Positions 1 through 6,221 are shown, counted from the stretch's first letter. The stretch: DNA of 6,819 bases from CAKZSB01 sp964646405 (GCA_964646405.1 CAZYDV010000332.1:1-6819); one strand, 5' to 3'. Notes: generated from the letters alone by a model not told the origin. Translations and numbers: made by a program.

Positions 1-261
1 TACGGCCGCGATGCCCAACAGAATGAGCGGATCCGGCGCATACCGTGCCCACCGTGTCCCGCCGCCGGCCGGCAGGCAATGAGCAAACTTTTGCCGCAGG
101 GTTCGACGTAGCGAGCGCCAGCGATACGGGAGCTTGGCGAGGTTCGTGTCTAGCCACAGTGTCGCCTCGCGCCAGACGCGATGCACACGGTGAAACACTC
201 GGCGTCTTTTGTCGGGTACGGGCACCAGAGGCTCGGTGGATAGTTGAGTCGGCAGAAAACA
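1..261 (-). CDS. Possible partial gene running off the left edge, unknown function
   Basis: This minus-strand frame is open from just after a TAG at 264-262 to the window edge, 87 codons. I do not recognise the product. About three quarters of the third codon positions in the part I checked are G or C, which fits a real gene in this genome. The translation is rich in Arg and Trp, with a patch reading WLDTNLAKLPYRWRSLRR. It then becomes hydrophobic at the edge (DPLILLGIAAV), like a basic cytoplasmic N-terminus leading into a first membrane helix. No ATG is present. Candidate starts are GTG at 225, 198 or 186, none with a good ribosome binding site. It could therefore be a GTG-start membrane protein, a gene whose 5' end has decayed, or a chance open frame. 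It is not part of the operon at 458-5138, because about 200 bases with inverted repeats separate them. Confidence 0.35.
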
Positions 262-290
262 CTAAACGTGCGAGCACCAGAGGTGTTTTC
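255..290. repeat. 8-bp perfect inverted repeat
   Basis: GAAAACAC at 255-262 is exactly complementary to GTGTTTTC at 283-290, with 20 bases between. Inside the loop, GTG (268-270) and CAC (275-277) can pair as well. The site lies just upstream of the possible left-edge gene, where an operator would sit. The stem is AT-rich, which argues against a terminator. An 8-bp repeat of this spacing can easily arise by chance in a few hundred bases. Confidence 0.3.
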
Positions 291-457
291 GCGGTCTTCT
301 ATCAAATGCTAGCGGTGCTGAGTATTCGACGGTTGAGCCATTAATCGCCATTTCCAGACCTGGTTCAACGGGATTGGGCAATCCGGGGAAAGTGCGTGCA
401 GTTATGTTGGGTCAGGTCTGGCCCGGCCGCATCGAGAATAAATTGAGATCGGAGTTT
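262..457. other. Intergenic region between the left-edge frame and the DUF3303 gene
   Basis: No convincing gene was seen here. The stretch is richer in A and T than its surroundings and holds most of one inverted repeat (255-290) and all of a second one (354-421), listed separately. It lies downstream of the minus-strand operon and would contain that transcript's 3' end. It also lies upstream of the left-edge minus-strand frame and may carry that frame's promoter. I saw no GC-rich hairpin followed by a T-run on either strand, so no intrinsic terminator can be called. Confidence 0.5.
354..421. repeat. Imperfect inverted repeat with a nested hairpin
   Basis: CCAGACCTG (354-362) is exactly complementary to CAGGTCTGG (413-421). 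Extending the arms to 354-369 and 406-421 gives 13 of 16 matching positions. Within the loop, GGATT (371-375) pairs with AATCC (380-384) around a GGGC loop. The structure begins 37 bases beyond the stop of the DUF3303 gene, so it may form in the 3' end of the minus-strand operon transcript. No T-tract follows on either strand, so it is not a standard terminator. It could protect the 3' end of the mRNA or be chance. Confidence 0.35.
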
Positions 458-736
458 CTATTTTGTGATTGGGGTGATGTTGTGCCCATCCGGAGTGGTG
501 TTGTCCAGCGGCACGATGTCGAATTCGACCAGATCGCTCCAGTAGGCAATCCATTGCTCGAACAAAGATGGATCGTCGGTTTTCATTAGCTGGTAGCAAA
601 CTTCGCGTTCGCTGCTTAACCAGGAATCAACGTAGAGCAATCCCGCGGGCAGCATGCGCCCGCGGGAGGCGAATCGATCGTAGACTGCCTGCATGGCATC
701 CGGGCGGAAGCGCTCGATCACCATGTAGGTTCGCAT
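458..736 (-). CDS. DUF3303 family small protein
   Basis: This 92-residue protein matches the DUF3303 family as I remember it. It begins MRTYMVIERFRPDA, followed by a GRMLP turn (26-30), a YVDSW strand (35-39), and the family's SDLVEFDIVPL segment (67-77). It has no signal peptide or membrane segment and is probably a small cytoplasmic alpha/beta protein. The family has no established biochemical role that I know of. It is the last gene of the minus-strand operon, starting only 5 bases after the stop of the UxaA-type dehydratase, so the two are very likely translationally coupled. I saw no strong ribosome binding site before the ATG at 736. A second in-frame ATG at 724 would remove only four residues. 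Its position suggests a helper role in sugar-acid breakdown, but that is inference. The family call is fairly safe and the function is unknown. Confidence 0.82.
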   Translation of the reverse strand: MRTYMVIERFRPDAMQAVYDRFASRGRMLPAGLLYVDSWLSSEREVCYQLMKTDDPSLFEQWIAYWSDLVEFDIVPLDNTTPDGHNITPITK

Positions 737-741
737 ATCGA

Positions 742-2307
742 TTACATCGTGGCGCCGATCTGCCAGGGGATAAACTCGTGGTCGCCCAGTCCATGTGTTT
801 CACTGAGTGTGCGCTCGCCGGAGGCGATCTTCAGCATCGTGTCAAAAATCTCCTTGCCGACTTCTTCTATCGTCGCACCATCGGTGACGATGCGTCCGGC
901 ATTGATGTCCATATCGTCGTCCATGCGCTCAAACATTTCGGTATTGGTGGCTATCTTGATGCTCGGTGAAGGTTTGCAACCGTAAGTTGATCCACGCCCG
1001 GTGGTGAAGGCAACAATATTACTGCCACCGGCTACCTCGCCAGTGATCGAGGCCGGGTCGTAGCCCGGGCTGTCCATGAACACAAAACCTTTGCGATCCA
1101 CTTGCTCGCCATACAGGTAGACGCCGTTCAGGTTTGTAGTGCCACCTTTGGCGACTGCGCCCAGTGATTTTTCCAGAATAGTAGTCAGCCCGCCGAGTTT
1201 GTTGCCCGGTGACGGGTTGTTGTCCATCGAGCCACCGTTGCGGCCGACGTAGTCTTCCCACCACAAGATTCTATCGATCAGTTTTTTGCCAGTTGCCTCA
1301 TCGATAGCGCGTCGTGTCAGCAGGTGTTCGGCGCCGTAGATCTCCGGTGTTTCTGCCAGCACCGCGGTGCCGCCATTTTTAACCAGCAGATCAACAGCAT
1401 AGCCCAGTGCGGGATTGGCGGTGATGCCGGACCACGCGTCAGAGCCGCCGCATTGCAGCGCCAGCATAAGATCAGACGCCGGGCAGGTTTCGCGTTTGAT
1501 ATTGTTGGCATCGTCCAACATCTCCTTTACGCGTGCAACACCGGCGGCCACGGTTTTGCGATGCCCGCCGACGGATTGTATGTTCATGGTTCGAAACAAC
1601 AGGCCACGCTGCATTTTATAGTTATCGACCAGTGCGCTGATCTGGTTTGCCTCGCAGCCAAGACCGACCAGCAGTACCCCGGCAATGTTGGGGTGCATGG
1701 CATAGCCCCACAGCACGCGCTGCAGATTCTCATAGCCTTCGCCATGATCGGCCATGCCACAACCGGTGCTGTGGGCCAGCGCCACGACACCGTCGATATT
1801 CGGATACTGCGCCATGATGTCGGGCGTGAACGCATCGGCGATGTGCGTTACGACCGTGGCAGAGCAATTGACGCTCGACAGTACGGCAATGTAGTTGCGC
1901 GTACCCACGCGGCCATCAGCGCGTTTTATACCCTGAAAAGTGGCGCGCTCGCTCTCGGGCAGGATGTCGACCGCTGTGGTATCGACGCTGAAATCGTAGT
2001 TGTGGTCGGTGCCGCGAAATTCCAGATTGTGCGTGTGTATGTGCGCACCCTGTTTGATGTCGCCATTTGCGTAGCCGATTATTTGCGCATACTTCATGAC
2101 CTTGTCGCCGTTGGCCATATCGGTAAGTGCCAGTTTGTGGCCACTGGGAATGTCTTCTGTCGGTGTGACGCCATCGACTGACTCACCGGCTTTCAGGTCG
2201 CGCAGTGCTACACCGACGTTGTCCTTGTCAGATAGCACGACGTATCCAACATTCTGATTGGGTTTCTTCGCGAAAGTGATTGGCGTTACGTTGTCATCGG
2301 TTGCCAT
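742..2307 (-). CDS. uxaA: UxaA/GarD-family sugar-acid dehydratase (altronate dehydratase-like)
   Basis: This 521-residue protein has the two-part UxaA/GarD layout. An N-terminal SAF domain (about 15-95) ends in HIHTHN (89-94). The catalytic part starts at RADGRVGTRNYI (129-140) and contains HSTGCGM (179-185), GLGCE (215-219), RETCPAS (272-278), LQCGGSD (284-290), NPSPGNK (364-370) and TTGRGS (435-440). Cysteines 148, 183, 218, 275, 286 and 444 include candidates for metal binding. The family dehydrates sugar acids to keto-deoxy acids; E. coli members act on D-altronate (UxaA) or galactarate (GarD). The EIYGAEHLL segment resembles UxaA, while the RETCPAS and DINAG segments are closer to GarD, so the substrate cannot be fixed and the symbol is tentative. 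The length is near that of GarD and somewhat above E. coli UxaA. The ATG at 2307 has a modest AAGAGA upstream. It is third in the operon, 45 bases after the dehydrogenase gene. Confidence 0.88.
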   Translation of the reverse strand: MATDDNVTPITFAKKPNQNVGYVVLSDKDNVGVALRDLKAGESVDGVTPTEDIPSGHKLALTDMANGDKVMKYAQIIGYANGDIKQGAHIHTHNLEFRGTDHNYDFSVDTTAVDILPESERATFQGIKRADGRVGTRNYIAVLSSVNCSATVVTHIADAFTPDIMAQYPNIDGVVALAHSTGCGMADHGEGYENLQRVLWGYAMHPNIAGVLLVGLGCEANQISALVDNYKMQRGLLFRTMNIQSVGGHRKTVAAGVARVKEMLDDANNIKRETCPASDLMLALQCGGSDAWSGITANPALGYAVDLLVKNGGTAVLAETPEIYGAEHLLTRRAIDEATGKKLIDRILWWEDYVGRNGGSMDNNPSPGNKLGGLTTILEKSLGAVAKGGTTNLNGVYLYGEQVDRKGFVFMDSPGYDPASITGEVAGGSNIVAFTTGRGSTYGCKPSPSIKIATNTEMFERMDDDMDINAGRIVTDGATIEEVGKEIFDTMLKIASGERTLSETHGLGDHEFIPWQIGATM

Positions 2308-2352
2308 GGTGTTCTCTTTGAGTGACTGGCCCGCGAGGGACCCGGGAATGCA

Positions 2353-3342
2353 TTAGATTAAGTAGTCTTCGATGTAGTAGTGAACGATCTCTTCCAGGTT
2401 GGCCTCAATTGGCAGACCCAGCGCCCGCGCCCGGCTGCCATCGATCGCCTTCGGCCAGCTGCCAACGATGCGAGAGATATTTTCATCGTGCTTGACGATA
2501 TGCCGGCCGAGATTGCGGCCATCACTGGCATTGTGCACGGCATTCATCAAATCCTGCACGGTTACGTTTAGTGCGGGCAGTCCCACGGCGCGTTCGCTGC
2601 CGAGTGCCGTGGCCGGCAATTCCGCCAGGCGGATCATGCCGTCGACAATACTGCGATAGCCCAACACCGCCATCGGCATCGCCGGATCCACTGGAATCAC
2701 GCAATCCTCTCCATTGAGCGGTTCACGGAATAGTCCGCTGACAAAGCTCGATGCCGCCTTATTGGGTTTGCCCGGGCGAATGATCACTGTCGGCAGGCGT
2801 GCGGTACGGCCATCCAGAAAGCCCTTGCGGCTGTAGTCGTTGATCAGCAATTCGCCAATGGTCTTGGTGGTGCCGTAGGTGGTGGTGGCAGTTTGCTTGG
2901 TGTGATCGTCGATGGTGTCCGGCATGTTATCGCCGCCAAACGCGGCCAGTGAACTGGTGAAGACCACCCGCGCCTGATTGCCCTGCTGGCGAATGCAATC
3001 GAAAAGGTGCCGGGTTCCATCCAGATTCACGCGCAGCGCCAGATCGAAATCCTGCTCGCCGTGGCTGCTGACGATCGACGCGAGATGGAACACCAGATCG
3101 GTTGTCTGATCGAAAAGCGACTGGACAAATCGGTCATCGGTGATGTCACCGGCGACAAATTCACAAGCGGGATTGTCCTGCAGGCCGGGATGCCAGCTTG
3201 CTGGCCTGGCAATATCACTCAGCACGATTTGCTTGATTGATGTGGCCGCTTGATCATCCAGTGCCACAGTACCTCGCTGCAACAACGCGGCTGCGAGACG
3301 CTGGCCCAGAAATCCGCCACCACCGGTTATCAATATTCTCAA
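2353..3342 (-). CDS. denD: NAD-dependent short-chain dehydrogenase, D-erythronate dehydrogenase (DenD) type
   Basis: This 329-residue extended SDR has the dinucleotide motif TGGGGFLG (6-13) and Asp43 after the second strand, typical of NAD preference. The HLAS strand is at 86-89, catalytic Ser130/Ser131 are in FTSSLAAFG, and the YxxxK pair is Tyr156 and Lys160. The segments INDYSRKGF (167-175) and RPGKPNKAASSF (189-200), followed by REPLNGE, are hallmarks of the DenD group as I remember it. DenD oxidises D-erythronate at C2 to 2-oxo-tetronate. The usual partners OtnK, OtnC and OtnI are not in this window, so another sugar acid is possible. The TTG start at 3342 is effectively forced: an in-frame stop lies a few codons upstream, no ATG intervenes, and MRILITGG is the normal family start. 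The gene begins 14 bases after the dehydratase stop with only a weak GGA upstream, so translational coupling is likely. The family call is strong and the substrate moderate. Confidence 0.88.
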   Translation of the reverse strand: MRILITGGGGFLGQRLAAALLQRGTVALDDQAATSIKQIVLSDIARPASWHPGLQDNPACEFVAGDITDDRFVQSLFDQTTDLVFHLASIVSSHGEQDFDLALRVNLDGTRHLFDCIRQQGNQARVVFTSSLAAFGGDNMPDTIDDHTKQTATTTYGTTKTIGELLINDYSRKGFLDGRTARLPTVIIRPGKPNKAASSFVSGLFREPLNGEDCVIPVDPAMPMAVLGYRSIVDGMIRLAELPATALGSERAVGLPALNVTVQDLMNAVHNASDGRNLGRHIVKHDENISRIVGSWPKAIDGSRARALGLPIEANLEEIVHYYIEDYLI

Positions 3343-3356
3343 TGGATGATATCCGG

Positions 3357-5138
3357 CTAGTGATTATGTCGTGGCAGGGTGTCGGTCACGCAGTGAAAGG
3401 ACTCGGCCAGTTCGATGCAGGCGCCATGCGCCAGTTGTCCTACCGTGTTGCGGTGAATGTTCTGCCATGGGGTCTGGTCGGCCGGGTAGTCGGTTTTGGC
3501 GTTGGCGCGTCGTGCCTCAAGCTCGGCATCGTCGATCAGCATATCAACGCTGCGATTGTTCATATCGATGCGAACGATATCGTTGGTTAGCAGCAGTGAC
3601 AGCCCGCCGCCGACGGCCGACTCTGGTGAGGCGTTCAGGATCGATGGACTGGCCGAGGTGCCCGACTGGCGTCCATCGCCAATACAGGGTAATTCAGTGA
3701 TGCCAGCTTTGATCAACGCATCGGGTGGCTGCATGTTGACGACCTCGGCGCCACCGGGCCAGCCGACCGGACCGGCGCCACGGATCACGAGAACGCAGTT
3801 CTCATCGATGTTCAGCGCCGGATCGTTGAGCCGATCGTGATAATCCTCGGACCCTTCGAACACGATAGCGCGTCCCTCGAACACGCCCTCGCTGCCGGGT
3901 TTGCTCAGAAACTGCTTGCGAAAACCTTCGCTGATGACACTGGTTTTCAGCACGGCGGAATCAAACAGGTTGCCAGACATCACCAGAAACCCTGCGTTTT
4001 CGCGCATCGGTTGCGCGTAGGGCTTGATCACGCGCGCATCACTGCCGGTGGCAGCGGTGCAGTTATCGCCCATCGATCGCCCATTGACGGTGGTCGCATC
4101 GGCGTGCAGCCTGCCGGCGCGCATCAACTCGCCCAGTACTGCCTGTACGCCACCGGCGCGGTGAAACGATTCACCCAGATACTCGCCGGCGGGCTGCATA
4201 TTGACGATCAGCGGGATGTCGTAGCCGTGCGTCTCCCAATCCTGAATGGACAGCGGAACGTCCATGCACTTGGCGATAGCATTGATATGGACGGGTGCGT
4301 TGGTGGAGCCGCCAATGGCAGAGTTCAGCGCGATGGTGTTCTCGAATGCCTCTCGAGTCATGATCTTTGCCGGTGTCAGGTCCTCTTCGACCATCTCGAC
4401 GATCCGCTTGCCGGTCTCGTAGGCGATCTGCAGTCGTTCGCGGTAGGGGGCGGGAATGGCGGCGCAACCGGGCAGCGACATACCCAGCCCTTCAGCCAGT
4501 GCGTTCATGGTCGAGGCGGTGCCCATGGTGTTGCAGTGGCCGGGCGAGGGTGCGGATGATGCGGCGATCTCCATGAATTCCTCGTAGTCGATCTCGCCCG
4601 CCGCCAGGCGCAACCGCGACTCCCAGACAATGGTCCCGGAGCCGGCCAGCTTGCCCTTGTACCAGCCATCGAGCATCGGTCCGCCGGACAGCACGATGGC
4701 CGGCAGATTGGTGGTCGCCGCGGCCATCAGGCAGGCTGGAGTGGTTTTATCGCAGCCGGTGGTCAGCACCACGCCGTCCAGCGGATAGCCGTGCAGAATC
4801 TCTACCAGCCCCAGATAGGCGAGGTTGCGATCGATCGCGGCGGTTGGCCGCCGGCCGGTTTCCTGAATCGGGTGTACGGGGAACTCAATCGCAATACCGC
4901 CGGCCTCGCGGATGCCCTCGCGCACGCGTTTGGCGTTTTCGAGGTGGGCGCGGTTGCATGGGGACAGGTCGCTGCCGGTCTGTGCGATGCCGATGATCGG
5001 CTTGCCGGACTGCAGCTCCTGGCGCGTCAGCCCGTAGTTCAGGTAGCGCTCGACGTACAACGCGGTCATCGACGGATTCGAGTCGTTGTCGAACCAGGCC
5101 TGACTGCGGCGGTTAAATTTGGTTTTCTCGGCGCTCAA
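3357..5138 (-). CDS. xylD: IlvD/Edd-family aldonic acid dehydratase, D-xylonate dehydratase-like
   Basis: This 593-residue protein is full length for sugar-acid dehydratases of the IlvD/Edd family. They use a [2Fe-2S] cluster and Mg2+ to convert aldonic acids to 2-keto-3-deoxy acids in the cytoplasm. The three cluster cysteines are visible: Cys61 (SPCNR), Cys129 (TTGCDKTTP) and Cys202 (GHCNTMGTAST). Lys131 follows the second, and the presumed catalytic serine is Ser492 in GDGRQSGT. It resembles Caulobacter D-xylonate dehydratase along its length, as I remember that protein. Shared segments include GKPIIGIAQTGSD, LHGYP, NMQPAG, RGAGPVGWPG, ILNASPES and the C-terminal LPRHNH. Related enzymes act on L-arabinonate, D-fuconate or gluconate, so xylonate is the best but not the only guess. 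It is the first gene of the operon. It starts with TTG at 5138, supported by GAGGA at 5150-5146 with a 7-base spacer, behind a strong-looking promoter. Confidence 0.92.
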   Translation of the reverse strand: MSAEKTKFNRRSQAWFDNDSNPSMTALYVERYLNYGLTRQELQSGKPIIGIAQTGSDLSPCNRAHLENAKRVREGIREAGGIAIEFPVHPIQETGRRPTAAIDRNLAYLGLVEILHGYPLDGVVLTTGCDKTTPACLMAAATTNLPAIVLSGGPMLDGWYKGKLAGSGTIVWESRLRLAAGEIDYEEFMEIAASSAPSPGHCNTMGTASTMNALAEGLGMSLPGCAAIPAPYRERLQIAYETGKRIVEMVEEDLTPAKIMTREAFENTIALNSAIGGSTNAPVHINAIAKCMDVPLSIQDWETHGYDIPLIVNMQPAGEYLGESFHRAGGVQAVLGELMRAGRLHADATTVNGRSMGDNCTAATGSDARVIKPYAQPMRENAGFLVMSGNLFDSAVLKTSVISEGFRKQFLSKPGSEGVFEGRAIVFEGSEDYHDRLNDPALNIDENCVLVIRGAGPVGWPGGAEVVNMQPPDALIKAGITELPCIGDGRQSGTSASPSILNASPESAVGGGLSLLLTNDIVRIDMNNRSVDMLIDDAELEARRANAKTDYPADQTPWQNIHRNTVGQLAHGACIELAESFHCVTDTLPRHNH

Positions 5139-5145
5139 GCAGGTT

Positions 5146-5150
5146 TCCTC
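5146..5150 (-). promoter_or_regulatory. Ribosome binding site supporting a TTG start
   Basis: On the minus strand GAGGA (continuing GAGGAAA) lies 7 bases before the TTG at 5138. This is ideal spacing and decides the non-ATG start of the IlvD/Edd dehydratase. The resulting N-terminus also lines up with the known start of Caulobacter xylonate dehydratase. Confidence 0.8.
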
Positions 5151-5170
5151 GACGGTTGCGCGTGGCGTCG

Positions 5171-5199
5171 ATTATAAGCCCAGCCAGTGCCACGACCAA
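5171..5199 (-). promoter_or_regulatory. Sigma70-type promoter of the minus-strand operon
   Basis: Read on the minus strand, a perfect TATAAT -10 box (5176-5171) follows a TTGGTC -35 box (5199-5194) with the optimal 17-base spacer. Transcription should begin near 5164, giving a leader of about 26 bases before the TTG start at 5138. The -35 box is only a 3 of 6 match to TTGACA, so an activator may help. It overlaps one copy of the 11-bp repeat described separately. Confidence 0.65.
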
Positions 5200-5204
5200 T
5201 GATT

Positions 5205-5233
5205 TGGCGTTTTGTGCAGAACGTTAATCTGAT
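5205..5233 (+). promoter_or_regulatory. Candidate promoter for the deacetylase-deaminase pair
   Basis: TTGGCG (5205-5210) and TCTGAT (5228-5233) are separated by 17 bases and each matches the sigma70 consensus at 4 of 6 positions. Transcription from here would start near 5240 and give a leader of about 70 bases. That leader would contain TGTGC-N7-GCACA and the second copy of the 11-bp repeat. The -35 box lies back to back with the -35 of the minus-strand promoter, five bases away. This is a weak call based only on consensus matching. Confidence 0.3.
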
Positions 5234-5256
5234 AGATTGCCTGCGATCGGCCGGAT

Positions 5257-5273
5257 TGTGCGATTGCAGCACA
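5257..5273. repeat. Short dyad, possible operator
   Basis: TGTGC (5257-5261) and GCACA (5269-5273) form a symmetric site with a 7-base centre, lying between the candidate plus-strand promoter and the deacetylase start. The size suits a dimeric repressor, or a small hairpin in the leader. Five-base arms are common by chance. Confidence 0.25.
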
Positions 5274-5311
5274 GCGTCCGGCCACGACCAACAGGTGAAT
5301 GTCGCGAAACC

Positions 5312-6193
5312 ATGATAGCCAATCCGATACGCTGGCCAGACGGCGCGCAATGCGCCTGCGCCATCACCTTCGACATGGACGCCGACTCACTGATTCACAT
5401 TGCGCGTCCAGCGGATGCGCACGATCGACTCTACCCAGTCAGCATGGGCCGCTATGGACCGACCGTAGCGGTGCCACGGATTCTGGACACCTATCGCCGC
5501 TTTGGGATCAAACAGTCATTCTTCATTCCCGGCTGGTGTCTGGAACAATATCCGCAGACCGTCGAGCAAATACTGGCCGATGGTCACGAGATAGGTCACC
5601 ACGGCTATCTGCACGAGGACCCGATCGAGACGCGCGACCAGCAGCGCCAGTGGTTTGAGCGTGCACTGGAATCGCATCAACACATCGTTGGGCGCAAGCC
5701 GATCGGTTATCGCGCGCCGGTTTACAACATCAATCAAACGGTTGTCGACTTGCTGATCGAACACGGCTTTGCTTACGACAGCTCAATGATGGCCGACGAC
5801 ATCCCCTATGTGCTGAAGACCGCCGCGGGTGAACTCAACGAGATGCCGGTGCACTGGGGCACCGACGACTGGCCACCCTTCGCCCACTACGATGAAATCG
5901 GCTACATGATGCCGGTGCGTGGTCCGTCGGCCGGTTTGCAGGGGTTCTGGGAAGAGTTCGATGCGATGTACGAGGCCGGCGGTTTTTTTATGCTGATCGT
6001 GCACCCGTTTCTAACTGGCCGGCTGGCGCGCTGGCGGCTGGTCGAGCAGTGGCTGGAGTCAACCCTGCGCGACAAAAACGTCTGGTTCGCACCACTGGCC
6101 GAGATCTCGGCGCATCTGGATGCGATGCGTAAAAACGGCTACCAGGCGCGGGTCGATCAACTGCCATACTACAGCGGCCCGGTGTCCGCCTGA
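5312..6193 (+). CDS. Cytoplasmic polysaccharide deacetylase-family hydrolase (HpPgdA/PuuE/imidase group)
   Basis: This 293-residue NodB-fold hydrolase has the metal site complete. TFDMDAD (19-25) supplies the base Asp21 and ligand Asp23. GHEIGHHGY (91-99) supplies His92 and His96. RAP is at 134-136, YDSSM at 155-159, MPVHWGTDDWPP at 178-189, and the acid His231 is in LIVHP. Spacing and several segments match Helicobacter HpPgdA as I remember it. There is no signal peptide or membrane segment, so it should act in the cytoplasm on a small molecule rather than on the cell wall. Relatives include the allantoinase PuuE and bacterial cyclic imide hydrolases, which open amide rings. The ATG at 5312 gives the short N-terminus usual for the group. 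Its best ribosome site, AGGTGA at 5293-5298, is 13 bases away, which is long. A cytosine deaminase gene follows 41 bases later, supporting a ring-opening role on a nitrogen heterocycle. The family is sure and the substrate is not. Confidence 0.85.
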   Translation: MIANPIRWPDGAQCACAITFDMDADSLIHIARPADAHDRLYPVSMGRYGPTVAVPRILDTYRRFGIKQSFFIPGWCLEQYPQTVEQILADGHEIGHHGYLHEDPIETRDQQRQWFERALESHQHIVGRKPIGYRAPVYNINQTVVDLLIEHGFAYDSSMMADDIPYVLKTAAGELNEMPVHWGTDDWPPFAHYDEIGYMMPVRGPSAGLQGFWEEFDAMYEAGGFFMLIVHPFLTGRLARWRLVEQWLESTLRDKNVWFAPLAEISAHLDAMRKNGYQARVDQLPYYSGPVSA

Positions 6194-6200
6194 TCACCGG
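6179..6200 (+). repeat. Hairpin across the deacetylase stop codon
   Basis: CCGGTG (6179-6184) pairs perfectly with CACCGG (6195-6200) around a 10-base loop that holds the TGA stop at 6191-6193. It precedes the ribosome binding site of the next gene by about 20 bases and could tune stability or reinitiation between the two genes. No T-run follows, so it is not a terminator. Confidence 0.3.
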
Positions 6201-6221
6201 CACACTGCCAACTGCTAACTC

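Larger units (their letters stand above)
5189..5291. repeat. Exact 11-bp direct repeat in the divergent control region (5189-5199 and 5281-5291)
   Basis: GCCACGACCAA occurs at 5189-5199 and again at 5281-5291, in the same orientation, 92 bases apart start to start. The first copy covers the -35 box of the minus-strand operon. The second lies two bases before the AGGTGA that may serve the plus-strand deacetylase gene. CGTGGC at 5161-5166 is an inverted copy of the first six bases, so the -10 box is flanked by opposed half-sites (5161-5166 and 5189-5194). The pattern suggests binding sites for one regulator acting on both directions, possibly by looping. No regulator gene is in the window to test this. 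Confidence 0.5.

Noticed and set aside
45..344. 99-codon plus-strand open frame near the left edge
   Set aside because: The translation resembles no family I know, there is no ribosome binding site, and it overlaps a minus-strand frame with better coding bias.
1324..2181. 285-codon open frame on the plus strand, opposite the UxaA-type gene
   Set aside because: It lies wholly within a well-supported gene on the other strand and its translation has no recognisable motif. Long antisense frames are expected where the coding strand is GC-biased.
2328..2346. Small GC-rich dyad between the dehydrogenase and UxaA-type genes
   Set aside because: Only four pairs (CCCG with CGGG) and no T-run; too weak to call an attenuator or terminator.
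3837..4559. 240-codon open frame on the plus strand, opposite the IlvD/Edd dehydratase
   Set aside because: It is antisense to a conserved catalytic region including a cluster cysteine, and the translation is Gly/Ala/His-rich without family features.
5237..5311. Upstream TTG extension of the deacetylase gene by 25 codons
   Set aside because: The added residues look like control-region DNA, there is no ribosome site before the TTG, and the family normally starts shortly before the FDxDAD motif, as with the ATG at 5312.
5299..5658. Open frame starting at an ATG six bases after the AGGTGA start
   Set aside because: The spacing to the ribosome site is tempting, but the frame runs out of phase through the conserved deacetylase motifs and gives an Arg-rich product without family features.
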